Below, in pieces: positions 17,821-27,154 of a DNA stretch of 64,000 nucleotides. The notes under the pieces are model-generated. The model had not been told where the DNA came from, searched no databases, and saw nothing but the letters and a program-made list of their open reading frames with translations. Each line of letters begins with the position of its first letter. Position 1 is the stretch's first letter. The position numbers and the translations under genes were made by a program. Origin of the DNA: Dryocola clanedunensis. GTDB lineage: Bacteria > Pseudomonadota > Gammaproteobacteria > Enterobacterales > Enterobacteriaceae. The stretch is from the NCBI RefSeq assembly GCF_025215155.1, contig NZ_JALHAM010000116.1. One strand, given 5' to 3'.

Positions 17821-18511
17821 TGTAACCTGGCTTTATCACCACCTGCCGATGCGCTTCTCCCTCAGCGTGGACGCGGGCGAACGCGTTGCGGTGCTCGGGC
17901 CAAGCGGCGCGGGCAAAAGCACCTTGCTGAGTTTAATCGCGGGGTTTCTGGAGCCTGCCAGCGGGGAGATCCTTTTAGACGGTCAGGAACATACGCGCAC
18001 CGTCCCCGCCCGGCGCCCGGTTTCGATGCTGTTTCAGGAGAACAATCTGTTCAGCCACCTGAGCGTGCGGGACAACATTGGTCTGGGCATGCATCCGGGG
18101 TTAAAGCTCGACCGGCAGCAGCGTCAGCGGCTGCAATCTATTGCTGAGCAGATGGGAATCGGGGAGTTGCTCGCCCGCCAGCCGACCCAGCTTTCCGGCG
18201 GCCAGCGCCAGCGCGTGGCCCTTGCCCGCTGCCTGGTCCGCCAGCGGCCCATCCTGCTGCTTGATGAGCCTTTTTCGGCCCTTGACCCGGCGCTGCGCCA
18301 GGAAATGCTTCAGCTACTGGATGACGTTTGCGCGCAGCAGCAGCTCACACTGCTGATGGTTTCCCACAGCATTGAGGACGCGGTGCGCATTGCAAATCGG
18401 AGCCTTGTCGTGGTGGATGGCCGCATCGCCTGGGATGGCGACACGGCAACGCTTTTAAGCGGCGAAGCGAGCGCTTCAGCCCTTCTCGGCATCAGGAAGG
18501 ATCAGGCCTGA
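17804..18511 (+). CDS. thiQ: Thiamine ABC transporter ATP-binding protein
   Basis: 235 residues from ATG 17804 (MLTLTDVTWLYHHLPMRFSL), close to the 232 of E. coli; the frame is open seven codons further up, inside thiP. Walker A is GPSGAGKST, the signature is LSGGQRQRVALARC and Walker B is ILLLDEPFSALD. It energises ThiBP uptake of thiamine. Its 3' end overlaps the convergent yabI stop by 10 bp. Confidence 0.96.
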   Translation: MLTLTDVTWLYHHLPMRFSLSVDAGERVAVLGPSGAGKSTLLSLIAGFLEPASGEILLDGQEHTRTVPARRPVSMLFQENNLFSHLSVRDNIGLGMHPGLKLDRQQRQRLQSIAEQMGIGELLARQPTQLSGGQRQRVALARCLVRQRPILLLDEPFSALDPALRQEMLQLLDDVCAQQQLTLLMVSHSIEDAVRIANRSLVVVDGRIAWDGDTATLLSGEASASALLGIRKDQA

Positions 18512-19275
18512 CCCGACAGCACTTTCCAGACAATTTTCAGATAGATAGGCATCAGCGGGTGCATTGAAAGCGCCACCAGGCTGGCAACGCCCAGCACGGT
18601 GGTGAGCGGAGCGAGCCAGTGTAGCCGCCCACGCGGTAAGAAACGCGTTAAGCGATCCGTACCCGATTTGCTGCTGCGCCACCAGCGCCAGCACAGCCAG
18701 CCCGCCACCCACAGCAGCACCGCCACGCCAAGCAGCAGCCATTTGAAGCTGCTGCTTTGCATATCCGCAGGAATATCGATGGCCGCACCGGCCAGAATGC
18801 CCGGCATAAAATAGAGCGGCGGCCAGAAGATACAGCCGATGATATTGGGCAGAATGAACTTGGAAACCGGCAGATCCAGCATGCCCGCGACCATCGGCAC
18901 CAGTGGGCGGGTCGGGCCGATAAAGCGGCCAATCAGGATAGTTACCATGCTGTGCTGGTGCAGCGCATGCTCGGTTTTGTCGAGCAACGCTTTGTTCTTC
19001 TTCATAAAGGACCAGCGGTGCAGCGGCCCTTTAAAACGCCCGCCCAGCCAGAACGAAATCCAGTCGCCCAGCAGGCAGCCGGCAATGCCCGCCGCCCAGG
19101 CGTGGTAGAAATCGACCTGACCGCTGCCAATCAGCGCGCCAAGCCCTGCCATCATTACCGTGCCCGGTAAAATGAGGCCAACCAGCGCCAGCGACTCGAG
19201 AAATGCCACCAGCATCACGGCAATAAGCGAGTACGCCGCAGACTGGGTAATCAAGTGTTGCAGAAAAGCTTCCAT
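18502..19275 (-). CDS. yabI: DedA-family membrane protein YabI
   Basis: 257 residues from ATG 19275 (MEAFLQHLITQSAAYSLIAV), against 254 in E. coli YabI. The extension to 19332 is not supported. The DedA/SNARE-associated core has the glycine-rich LILPGTVMMAGLGALIGSG, GDWISFWLGG and GRFIGPTRPLVPMVAGM with conserved arginines, typical of flippase-like undecaprenyl-phosphate or phospholipid transporters. About five to six helices. Function in this species is not shown. Confidence 0.92.
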   Translation of the reverse strand: MEAFLQHLITQSAAYSLIAVMLVAFLESLALVGLILPGTVMMAGLGALIGSGQVDFYHAWAAGIAGCLLGDWISFWLGGRFKGPLHRWSFMKKNKALLDKTEHALHQHSMVTILIGRFIGPTRPLVPMVAGMLDLPVSKFILPNIIGCIFWPPLYFMPGILAGAAIDIPADMQSSSFKWLLLGVAVLLWVAGWLCWRWWRSSKSGTDRLTRFLPRGRLHWLAPLTTVLGVASLVALSMHPLMPIYLKIVWKVLSGQA

Positions 19276-19362
19276 AGGGCATCCGTCGAGAAATCTGTGG
19301 GCGATTCTCCTGAGTGACGAGCGGATCGTCAAGCCATCAATTGTATGAATAGATAATAGCGG

Positions 19363-20220
19363 TTATTCGCATCCGGCGCGGAATTCGCTCGGGCTGGCCC
19401 CGGTACACTTCTTGAAAACGCGGGAAAAATAGAGCTGATCCTCGAAGCCGACGTTGCGCCCGACGCTGGCAATCGGCATGCGGGTCGTACTCAGCAGCAG
19501 CTTCGCCTGGCTGATTCGCTGATCTTCACGCCAGCTCAGCACGCTCACGCCAAGCTGCTGACGGAACAGATGCGATAAACGGGAGGGGGAAAGGCAGACA
19601 TGCTGCGCCACGCCAGCTATATCAAAATGGCTGTCCGCAAGATGGTCGCTGATGAACTGGCAGGCATCTCGCACACGGTTATCCAGCGGCGGTTGCAGGG
19701 AAGCGTTAAGCGCCTCCATGCGGCGTAACAACAGCTGTTCAAGCAGGTTAATCGCCAGCAGTTCTGCATAGCGCCCCTCCGCCTGACCCGCGTCAATAAT
19801 CTGCTGGAAAAGCTCTGAAAACCCTTCCTGATGCACATCGTCCGGGCGATAGAAACCGGTATGGGCGAACAAGGATTCCCAGTTCAACCACTCCTGCCAG
19901 TAGGCGCGCGGCCGGAAGTAAACCCACTGGTGATACCATTCTTTGCTGTCAGGAGAGCGGCCATAGTAATGAACCTCGCCCGGCGGGAACAGCAGCATGT
20001 CGCCGGGGCGGCAGATGTAGTTCTTACCCTGGTTGTTAATCACCCCTTCGCCGCGCACGGTGAGATTCAGAATATAGCCTTTCATGCCCAGCGGCCGGTC
20101 AATGAAAAAATCCAGCGGCCCGTCGGCCTCAATCGGGGTTAATCCTGCCACCAGATGGGCGTTAAAAGAGTAGCCGGGTAACAGGGGATCGTTTTGCAGT
20201 TCTGGCATCGTTGCGCTCAC
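19363..20220 (-). CDS. araC: Arabinose operon regulator AraC
   Basis: 285 residues against 292 in E. coli, ending at RAGCE, so it lacks the seven-residue E. coli tail. The N-terminal arm and cupin arabinose-binding/dimerisation domain (NDPLLPGYSFNAHLVAG; CRPGDMLLFPPGEVHYYG) are followed by two helix-turn-helix motifs (FDIAGVAQHVCLSPSRLSHLF; PIASVGRNVGFEDQLYFSRVF). It is divergent from araBAD and controls the promoter region 20410-20512. Confidence 0.97.
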   Translation of the reverse strand: MSATMPELQNDPLLPGYSFNAHLVAGLTPIEADGPLDFFIDRPLGMKGYILNLTVRGEGVINNQGKNYICRPGDMLLFPPGEVHYYGRSPDSKEWYHQWVYFRPRAYWQEWLNWESLFAHTGFYRPDDVHQEGFSELFQQIIDAGQAEGRYAELLAINLLEQLLLRRMEALNASLQPPLDNRVRDACQFISDHLADSHFDIAGVAQHVCLSPSRLSHLFRQQLGVSVLSWREDQRISQAKLLLSTTRMPIASVGRNVGFEDQLYFSRVFKKCTGASPSEFRAGCE

Positions 20221-20548
20221 TCTTATATTGATTTACAGAAACAATTTGTCCATATCCCCAGTTTGAGCCTCTATGCCACAGGTTGGCGAACCTTAAACAG
20301 GCTGATTTCTATCATAAAGCCGCAAACAATAAGCACCTACGCTTTTCATCGGCGAGAAGCTGCTTTTTTGAAGCCAACCAAAGTGTCTATAACCACGACA
20401 GAAAAGTCCACATCGATTATTTGCACGGCGTCACACTTCTCCCTCCCACAGCAGATTTCTCCATAACTACAGCGATTACGACCTGACTCTTTTTTGCTGA
20501 GAAACCTAATGTTCACTGCAAGAGTTTTGACTTTATGGAGTAAGAAAA
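20221..20548 (+). promoter_or_regulatory. araC-araBAD control region
   Basis: It holds a CRP site at about 20417-20438 (TTTGCACGGCGTCACACTT, near-identical to E. coli). An AraC half-site araI1 follows near 20447-20465, and araI2 near 20468-20485 overlapping the -35. A -10 TAATGT lies at 20507-20512. TTTTTTGCTGAGAAACC separates them. Sites are assigned by alignment from memory with the E. coli pBAD region. The rest (20221-20410), toward araC, shows no gene. Confidence 0.8.
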
Positions 20549-22255
20549 ATGTCGATTGCGCTGGGCCTCGATTTTGGCAGCGATTCTGTACGCGCCTTAG
20601 CAGTAGATTGTGAAAACGGTGCCGAACTTGCCACAAGCGTTGAATGGTATCCCCGCTGGCAGGAAGGCCGCTTCTGCGATGCCCCCAACAACCGCTTCCG
20701 CCACCATCCGCTGGACTACATTGAATCCATGGAGCAGGCGATAAAATCCGTGCTGGCTGAGTTAAGCGCGGAACAACGTGCCGCCATCTGCGGCATTGGC
20801 GTAGACAGCACCGGCTCAACCCCTGCCCCCATCGACGCCAGCGGCAACGTGCTGGCGCTCAATCCAGAATTCGCCGACAACCCGAACGCCATGTTCGTGC
20901 TGTGGAAAGATCACACCTCGGTGGAAGAAGCCGAAGCGATTACCCGCCTGTGCCATCAGCCGGGCAAGTCCGACTACTCGCGCTACATCGGCGGCATTTA
21001 TTCCAGCGAGTGGTTCTGGGCGAAGATCCTGCATGTGACACGTGAAGATCCAAAAGTCGCACAGGCCGCAGCGTCGTGGATTGAGCTTTGTGACTGGGTT
21101 CCCGCGCTGCTGTCCGGTACTACTCGCCCGCAGGATATCCGTCGCGGACGCTGTAGCGCAGGCCATAAATCCCTGTGGCATGAAGGCTGGGGCGGCCTGC
21201 CTCCGGCGAGCTTCTTTGATGAGCTGGATCCGGTAATCAATCAGAATCTTGATTACCCGATGTTTACCGAGACGTGGACTGCCGATATCCCGGTGGGCAA
21301 TCTTTCCGCTGAATGGGCCGAGCGTCTGGGCCTGCCGCAAAGCGTGGTGATTTCAGGCGGCGCGTTCGACTGCCATATGGGCGCAGTGGGCGCAGGTGCT
21401 CAGCCGAATACGCTGGTAAAAGTCATCGGCACCTCCACCTGCGACATTCTTATTGCCGATAAGCCGACCGTTGGCGACCGCGCCGTGAAAGGTATCTGCG
21501 GCCAGGTCGACGGCAGCGTGATCCCCGAGTTTATTGGCCTTGAGGCAGGTCAATCTGCCTTCGGCGATATCTACGCCTGGTTCGGCCGCGTGCTCGGCTG
21601 GCCGCTGGAACAGCTGGCACAGCAGCACCCGGAGCTGCGCGACCAAATCAACACCAGTAAAAAACAGCTGCTGCCCGCGCTGACCGAAGCCTGGGCAAAA
21701 AATCCGTCCCTCGAGCATCTGCCTGTGATCCTCGACTGGTTTAACGGCCGCCGTACGCCGAACGCTAATCAGCGCCTGAAAGGCGTTATCACAGACTTGA
21801 ATCTGGCCACCGATGCGCCAGCGCTGTTCGGCGGGCTGATTGCCGCCACGGCCTTCGGTGCCCGCGCCATTATGGAGTGCTTCACCGAGCAGGGTATCCC
21901 GGTGAGCAACGTCATGGCGCTGGGCGGCATCGCCCGCAAGTCACCGGTGATCATGCAGGTGTGCTGCGATGTGCTGAACCGTCCGCTGCAAATCGTTGCT
22001 TCCGATCAGTGCTGCGCGCTGGGCGCGGCGATCTTCGCCGCCGTGGCCGCAGGTAAACACGCGGATATCGCCCAGGCACAGCAGGCGATGGCCAGCCCGG
22101 TCGAAAGCACGCTGCAACCCATGACGCTGCGCGCTGAACGCTTTGAACAGCTCTACCGCCGCTACCAGCAGTGGGCCATCAGCGCCGAGCAACATTATCT
22201 CCCTTCAGCGCCTGCGGCAGCCTCTTCCGCAAAGCAGGCCGCGACGACTCTTTAA
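20549..22255 (+). CDS. araB: Ribulokinase
   Basis: 568 residues (E. coli: 566), an FGGY-family kinase that phosphorylates L-ribulose to L-ribulose-5-phosphate. The N-terminal phosphate loop LDFGSDSVRALAVD and the C-terminal ALGGIARKSPVIMQVCCDVL stretch are characteristic. ATG 20549 follows TATGGAGTAAG. araA starts 10 bp after its stop. Confidence 0.97.
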   Translation: MSIALGLDFGSDSVRALAVDCENGAELATSVEWYPRWQEGRFCDAPNNRFRHHPLDYIESMEQAIKSVLAELSAEQRAAICGIGVDSTGSTPAPIDASGNVLALNPEFADNPNAMFVLWKDHTSVEEAEAITRLCHQPGKSDYSRYIGGIYSSEWFWAKILHVTREDPKVAQAAASWIELCDWVPALLSGTTRPQDIRRGRCSAGHKSLWHEGWGGLPPASFFDELDPVINQNLDYPMFTETWTADIPVGNLSAEWAERLGLPQSVVISGGAFDCHMGAVGAGAQPNTLVKVIGTSTCDILIADKPTVGDRAVKGICGQVDGSVIPEFIGLEAGQSAFGDIYAWFGRVLGWPLEQLAQQHPELRDQINTSKKQLLPALTEAWAKNPSLEHLPVILDWFNGRRTPNANQRLKGVITDLNLATDAPALFGGLIAATAFGARAIMECFTEQGIPVSNVMALGGIARKSPVIMQVCCDVLNRPLQIVASDQCCALGAAIFAAVAAGKHADIAQAQQAMASPVESTLQPMTLRAERFEQLYRRYQQWAISAEQHYLPSAPAAASSAKQAATTL

Positions 22256-22265
22256 GGACATAACG

Positions 22266-23768
22266 ATGAATATTTTTGAACAGTATGAAGTGTGGTTTGT
22301 GATTGGTAGCCAGCATCTGTACGGCGCGGAAACGCTGCGTCAGGTGACGCAAAATGCCGAACACGTCGTCAACGCGCTGAATAAAGAAGCTAAGCTGCCG
22401 TGCAAACTGGTGCTGAAACCGCTGGGCACCACGCCGGACGAAATCACCGCAATTTGCCGCGATGCGAGCTACGACGATAAGTGCGCGGGTATGGTCGTCT
22501 GGCTGCACACCTTCTCGCCGGCCAAGATGTGGATCAACGGCCTGAGCATCCTGACTAAACCGCTGCTGCAGTTCCATACCCAGTTCAATGCGCAAATCCC
22601 GTGGGGCAGCATTGATATGGACTTTATGAACCTGAACCAGACCGCGCACGGCGGCCGCGAGTTCGGCTTTATCGGCGCGCGTATGCGCCAGCAGCATACC
22701 GTGGTAACCGGTCACTGGCAGGATCCGCAGGCGCATAAACGTATTGGCGCGTGGATGCGTCAGGCCATTTCAAAACAGGATACCCGCCAGCTGAAGGTCG
22801 TGCGTTTCGGCGACAACATGCGTCAGGTGGCGGTCACCGACGGCGATAAAGTCGCGGCGCAGATGAAGTTTGGTTTCGCCGTGAACACCTACGCGGTGGG
22901 CGATCTGGTTTCCGTAGTGAATGCCATCAGTGAAGGCGACGTCAACGCGCTGGTCGATGAGTACGAAAGCAGCTATCGCCTGACGGCGGCGGCGCAGGTT
23001 AACGGCGAGAAGCGCCAGAACGTGCTGGATGCCGCGCGCATCGAGCTGGGCATGAAGAAATTCCTCGTCGACGGCGGGTTCCATGCCTTCACAACCACCT
23101 TTGAAGACCTGCACGGCCTGAAGCAGCTGCCGGGTCTTGCGGTACAACGTCTGATGCAGCAGGGCTACGGCTTTGCAGGCGAAGGCGACTGGAAAACCGC
23201 CGCCCTGCTTCGCATCATGAAGGTGATGTCAACCGGTCTTGCCGGCGGCACCTCCTTCATGGAGGACTACACCTACAACTTCGAAAACGGCAACGACATG
23301 GTGCTCGGCTCGCACATGCTCGAAGTCTGCCCGACTATCGCCACGGCGGAAAAACCGGTGCTGGACGTGCAGTACCTGGGCATTGGCGGAAAAGCCGATC
23401 CGGCCCGCCTGATCTTCAATACCAAAACCGGCCCGGCCGTTAACGCCAGCCTGATCGATCTGGGCGATCGTTTCCGTCTGCTGGTGAACTGCGTCGATGC
23501 AGTAGAAACCCCGCACCAGCTGCCAAAACTGCCGGTAGCGAACGCACTGTGGAAAGCCCAGCCAGACCTGCCTACCGCTTCCGAAGCATGGATCCTGGCA
23601 GGCGGCGCGCACCACACCGTGTTCAGCCAGTCTCTGACGCTTGATGACATGCGCACCTTCGCTGAGCTGCACGGCATCGAGATTGCCGTCATTGATAACG
23701 CTACCCGCCTGCCAGCGTTCAAAGACTCCCTGCGCTGGAACGAGGTGTATTACAGCTTTAAAAGATAA
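22266..23768 (+). CDS. araA: L-arabinose isomerase
   Basis: 500 residues from ATG 22266 (MNIFEQYEVWFVIGSQHLYG), the E. coli length; the open frame continues upstream into araB but AAGGACATAACG marks this start. It converts L-arabinose to L-ribulose with a Mn2+ ion. The metal/catalytic residues lie in TSFMEDYTYNFE (Glu), GSHMLEVCPTI (His, Glu) and the later AGGAHHTVFS (His). Confidence 0.97.
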   Translation: MNIFEQYEVWFVIGSQHLYGAETLRQVTQNAEHVVNALNKEAKLPCKLVLKPLGTTPDEITAICRDASYDDKCAGMVVWLHTFSPAKMWINGLSILTKPLLQFHTQFNAQIPWGSIDMDFMNLNQTAHGGREFGFIGARMRQQHTVVTGHWQDPQAHKRIGAWMRQAISKQDTRQLKVVRFGDNMRQVAVTDGDKVAAQMKFGFAVNTYAVGDLVSVVNAISEGDVNALVDEYESSYRLTAAAQVNGEKRQNVLDAARIELGMKKFLVDGGFHAFTTTFEDLHGLKQLPGLAVQRLMQQGYGFAGEGDWKTAALLRIMKVMSTGLAGGTSFMEDYTYNFENGNDMVLGSHMLEVCPTIATAEKPVLDVQYLGIGGKADPARLIFNTKTGPAVNASLIDLGDRFRLLVNCVDAVETPHQLPKLPVANALWKAQPDLPTASEAWILAGGAHHTVFSQSLTLDDMRTFAELHGIEIAVIDNATRLPAFKDSLRWNEVYYSFKR

Positions 23769-23784
23769 CTCTTACCTGACGTGT

Positions 23785-23864
23785 TTGTAGGGCGGATAAG
23801 CAGAGCGTCATCCGCCGAAACGGTGAAAGCGGTGGATGACGCTGGCGCTTATCCCCCCCTACAA
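23785..23864. repeat. REP/BIME element between araA and araD
   Basis: Two REP-type units face each other: TTGTAGGGCGGATAAGC...ATCCGCC at 23785-23816 and its inverse GGTGGATGACGC...CTTATCC...CTACAA at 23831-23864. They resemble the enterobacterial TGTAGGCCGGATAAG family. In mRNA they would make a long hairpin between araA and araD. Confidence 0.85.
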
Positions 23865-23880
23865 CGTCCAAGGACCTGCT

Positions 23881-24576
23881 ATGTTAGAAGACTTAAAACG
23901 CCAGGTGCTGGAAGCCAATCTGGCCCTGCCGCAGCACAACCTGGTGACCCTGACCTGGGGCAACGTCAGCGCCGTTGACCGCGAGCGCGGCGTGCTGGTC
24001 ATTAAGCCTTCGGGCGTTGATTACAGCTTGATGACCGCGGAAGATATGGTGGTGGTGAGCCTGGAAACGGGCGAAGTGGTGGAAGGGACGAAAAAACCCT
24101 CCTCGGACACGCCAACTCACCGCCTGCTCTACCTGCAGTTTCCGCACATTGGCGGCATTGTTCATACCCACTCGCGCCACGCCACTATCTGGGCGCAGGC
24201 CGGGCAGTCCATCCCCGCCACCGGCACCACCCACGCGGACTACTTCTACGGCACCATTCCCTGCACCCGCAAAATGACCGATGAAGAGATCAACGGCGAT
24301 TATGAGTGGCAAACAGGCGAGGTGATTGTCAAAACCTTCGCCGAACGCGGTATCGACGCGCTTCAGATGCCGGGGGTGCTGGTGCATTCCCACGGCCCGT
24401 TTGCGTGGGGTAAAGATGCTGTTGATGCAGTGCACAATGCTATCGTGCTTGAAGAGGTCGCCTACATGGGGATCTTCTGCCGCCAGCTCACGCCTGACCT
24501 GCCTGATATGCAGCAAACCCTGCTGGACAAACACTACCTGCGCAAACACGGCGCGAAGGCCTATTACGGTCAGTAA
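23881..24576 (+). CDS. araD: L-ribulose-5-phosphate 4-epimerase
   Basis: 231 residues from ATG 23881 (MLEDLKRQVLEANLALPQHN), as in E. coli. Class II aldolase-like fold with Zn-binding histidines in GGIVHTHSRHATIWAQ and the later LVHSHGPFAWG. It gives D-xylulose-5-phosphate for the pentose phosphate pathway. The 112-bp gap from araA holds the REP pair. Confidence 0.97.
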   Translation: MLEDLKRQVLEANLALPQHNLVTLTWGNVSAVDRERGVLVIKPSGVDYSLMTAEDMVVVSLETGEVVEGTKKPSSDTPTHRLLYLQFPHIGGIVHTHSRHATIWAQAGQSIPATGTTHADYFYGTIPCTRKMTDEEINGDYEWQTGEVIVKTFAERGIDALQMPGVLVHSHGPFAWGKDAVDAVHNAIVLEEVAYMGIFCRQLTPDLPDMQQTLLDKHYLRKHGAKAYYGQ

Positions 24577-24578
24577 CA

Positions 24579-24594
24579 CTGTACATAAAAGCAG
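24579..24594 (+). promoter_or_regulatory. LexA (SOS) box upstream of polB
   Basis: CTGTACATAAAAGCAG fits the 16-bp LexA consensus CTG-N10-CAG with an AT-rich centre. It lies about 58 bp before the polB start, where E. coli polB also has an SOS box. Confidence 0.8.
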
Positions 24595-24651
24595 TAATCT
24601 TCGGCGAAGTGGTCTATAATCAGACCACTTTTTCCGTTATGAGAATGCAGC

Positions 24652-27012
24652 GTGTCGCAAGTTCGTCAGGGTTTTTTACTAACGCGTCACTGGCGAGACA
24701 CCCCACGTGGTACAGAGGTGGAGTTTTGGCTGGCAACGGATGATGGCCCGGTGAAAGTGTGCCTGCCGCATCAGGAGTCCGTCGCTTTTATCCCGCAATC
24801 GCAGCAAAGCGAAGCGGCACGCATACTTGCCGCCGAAAGCAACTATCGGCTTACGCCTCTTCCTCTCAAAGACTTCCATCAACAGCCCGTCAGCGGCCTT
24901 TACTGCCGCCAGCACCGCCAGCTTATGCGCCTGGAAAAGATCCTGCGCGACGGCGGCGTAAAGGTTTATGAAGGCGATATTCGTCCCCCGGAGCGCTTCC
25001 TGATGGAGCGTTTTATTACTGCGCCCGTCTGGTTTAGCGGCGTGGAGCGCAACGGCGAAATTACCGAAGCAAAGCTCAAGCCCGCGCCTGATTATCGTCC
25101 GCCGCTGAAATGGGTGTCTCTGGACATCGAAACTAACCGCCACGGCGAGCTGTACTGCATCGGGCTTGAAGGCTGCGGGCAGCGTATTGTCTACATGCTC
25201 GGCCCGGAAAACGGCGACGCCAGCGGGCTGGACTTCACGCTCGAATACGTTCCCAGCCGCCCCCAGCTAATCGAAAAGCTCAACGCCTGGTTTGAGGAGC
25301 ACGACCCGGACGTGCTGATCGGCTGGAACGTGGTGCAATTCGACCTGCGCATGCTGCAAAAGCTGGCGGAACGCTACCAGGTGCCGCTGCGGCTCGGGCG
25401 TGGAAAAGCGGTTCTGGAATGGCGCGAGCACGGCTTTAAGCAGGGCGTGTTTTTCGCCCAGGCCGCAGGCAGAGTAATTATCGATGGGATCGAAGCGCTG
25501 AAGTCCGCCTTCTGGAACTTCTCGTCGTTCTCGCTGGAGGCGGTTTCACAGGAGCTGCTTGGCGAGGGAAAATCGATCGACAACCCGTGGGATCGCATGG
25601 ATGAGATCAACCGCCGCTTCGCAGAAGACAAGCCTGCCCTGGCTAAATACAACCTGAAAGATTGCGAGCTGGTCACGCGGATCTTTCATAACACCGAACT
25701 GATGCCGTTCCTGCTGGAGCGCGCCACCGTCAACGGGCTGCCGCTGGACAAGCACGGCGGCTCCGTTGCGGCCTTCGGGCACCTTTATATCCCTCGCATG
25801 CATCGCGCGGGCTACGTAGCGCCAAATCTGGGCGAAGTTCCGCCTCAGGCAAGCCCCGGTGGCTACGTGATGGATTCGCGTCCCGGCCTGTACGATTCCG
25901 TGCTGGTGCTGGATTATAAAAGCCTGTATCCGTCGATTATCCGCACTTTTCTCATCGACCCGGTTGGGCTGGTTGAGGGAATGGCGCACCCGGAGCAGGA
26001 AAGCTCTGTAGAAGGATTCCTGGGCGCGCACTTCTCACGCACGAAGCACTGCCTGCCGGAAATAGTCAGCCAGATCTGGCACGGGCGAGACGAGGCGAAA
26101 CGTCACGGCAACAAGCCGCTTTCCCAGGCGCTGAAGATCATTATGAACGCCTTTTATGGCGTGCTGGGCACCAGCGCCTGCCGCTTCTTCGATCCCCGGC
26201 TTGCCTCGTCGATCACCATGCGCGGGCATCAGATCATGCTGCAAACCCGGCAGCTCATCGAAGAGCTGGGTTTTGATGTGATCTACGGCGATACGGACTC
26301 CACCTTTGTGTGGCTTAAAAAACCTCACTCAGAGGAGGATGCGACGCGCATCGGTAAGCAGCTGGTGGAGCACGTGAATAGCTGGTGGACGCAGCATCTG
26401 CAAGAGACGCAGCAGCTGAACAGCGCGCTGGAAATTGAGTTTGAAACGCACTTCTGCCGCTTCCTGATGCCGACCATCCGCGGCACCGTTGAGGGCAGCA
26501 AAAAGCGCTACGCGGGGATGATCCAGGAGGGAGATCAGCAGCGCATGGTGTTCAAAGGGCTGGAGACGGTGCGCACGGACTGGACGCCTCTTGCCCAGCA
26601 GTTTCAACAGGCTCTATATCTGCGTATCTTCCGCAACGAGCCCTACCAGGATTACATTCGCGAGACTATCGCCAGCCTGATGGCGGGCGAGCTGGACACC
26701 CAACTGGTTTACAGAAAAAGACTGCGCCGTCCGCTGAGTGAATACCAAAAAAACGTGCCGCCTCACGTGCGGGCGGCCCGCCTTGCCGACGAGCACAATC
26801 AGCGCCTCGGTCGGCCGTCTCAGTACCAGAATCGCGGCACCATAAAGTACGTCATGACGCTAAGCGGCCCTGAACCTGTGGATTACCAGCAGTCGCCGCT
26901 GGACTACGATCATTATCTCACTCGTCAGCTCCAGCCCGTGGCGGAAGGAATTTTACCCTTCCTTGAAGATGACTTTGCTACACTGATGACAGGGCAACTT
27001 GGGCTATTTTAG
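24652..27012 (+). CDS. polB: DNA polymerase II
   Basis: 786 residues (E. coli: 783) from GTG 24652 (SQVRQGFLLTRHWRDTPRGT). B-family polymerase with an N-terminal domain, a 3'-5' exonuclease domain (Exo I WVSLDIETN near residue 155, Exo II GWNVVQFDLRML near 225) and palm motifs DYKSLYPSIIRTF (motif A), KIIMNAFYGVLG (motif B) and YGDTDSTFVW (motif C). SOS-induced replication-restart and translesion polymerase. The C-terminal MTGQLGLF tail is the beta-clamp-binding peptide. Confidence 0.97.
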   Translation: MSQVRQGFLLTRHWRDTPRGTEVEFWLATDDGPVKVCLPHQESVAFIPQSQQSEAARILAAESNYRLTPLPLKDFHQQPVSGLYCRQHRQLMRLEKILRDGGVKVYEGDIRPPERFLMERFITAPVWFSGVERNGEITEAKLKPAPDYRPPLKWVSLDIETNRHGELYCIGLEGCGQRIVYMLGPENGDASGLDFTLEYVPSRPQLIEKLNAWFEEHDPDVLIGWNVVQFDLRMLQKLAERYQVPLRLGRGKAVLEWREHGFKQGVFFAQAAGRVIIDGIEALKSAFWNFSSFSLEAVSQELLGEGKSIDNPWDRMDEINRRFAEDKPALAKYNLKDCELVTRIFHNTELMPFLLERATVNGLPLDKHGGSVAAFGHLYIPRMHRAGYVAPNLGEVPPQASPGGYVMDSRPGLYDSVLVLDYKSLYPSIIRTFLIDPVGLVEGMAHPEQESSVEGFLGAHFSRTKHCLPEIVSQIWHGRDEAKRHGNKPLSQALKIIMNAFYGVLGTSACRFFDPRLASSITMRGHQIMLQTRQLIEELGFDVIYGDTDSTFVWLKKPHSEEDATRIGKQLVEHVNSWWTQHLQETQQLNSALEIEFETHFCRFLMPTIRGTVEGSKKRYAGMIQEGDQQRMVFKGLETVRTDWTPLAQQFQQALYLRIFRNEPYQDYIRETIASLMAGELDTQLVYRKRLRRPLSEYQKNVPPHVRAARLADEHNQRLGRPSQYQNRGTIKYVMTLSGPEPVDYQQSPLDYDHYLTRQLQPVAEGILPFLEDDFATLMTGQLGLF

Positions 27013-27154
27013 ACGGTGACGAACGCGCCAGCTTCCAGTACCATAGCGCCCTCTTTCACTTTCCTGAATCTACTTTTTAACCTACCGCCCTTTGCGCGCG
27101 GTCGTAATGCTATTGCCTGCAAATCTTAGTAACTGAAAATAGAGCCGAAATCTT

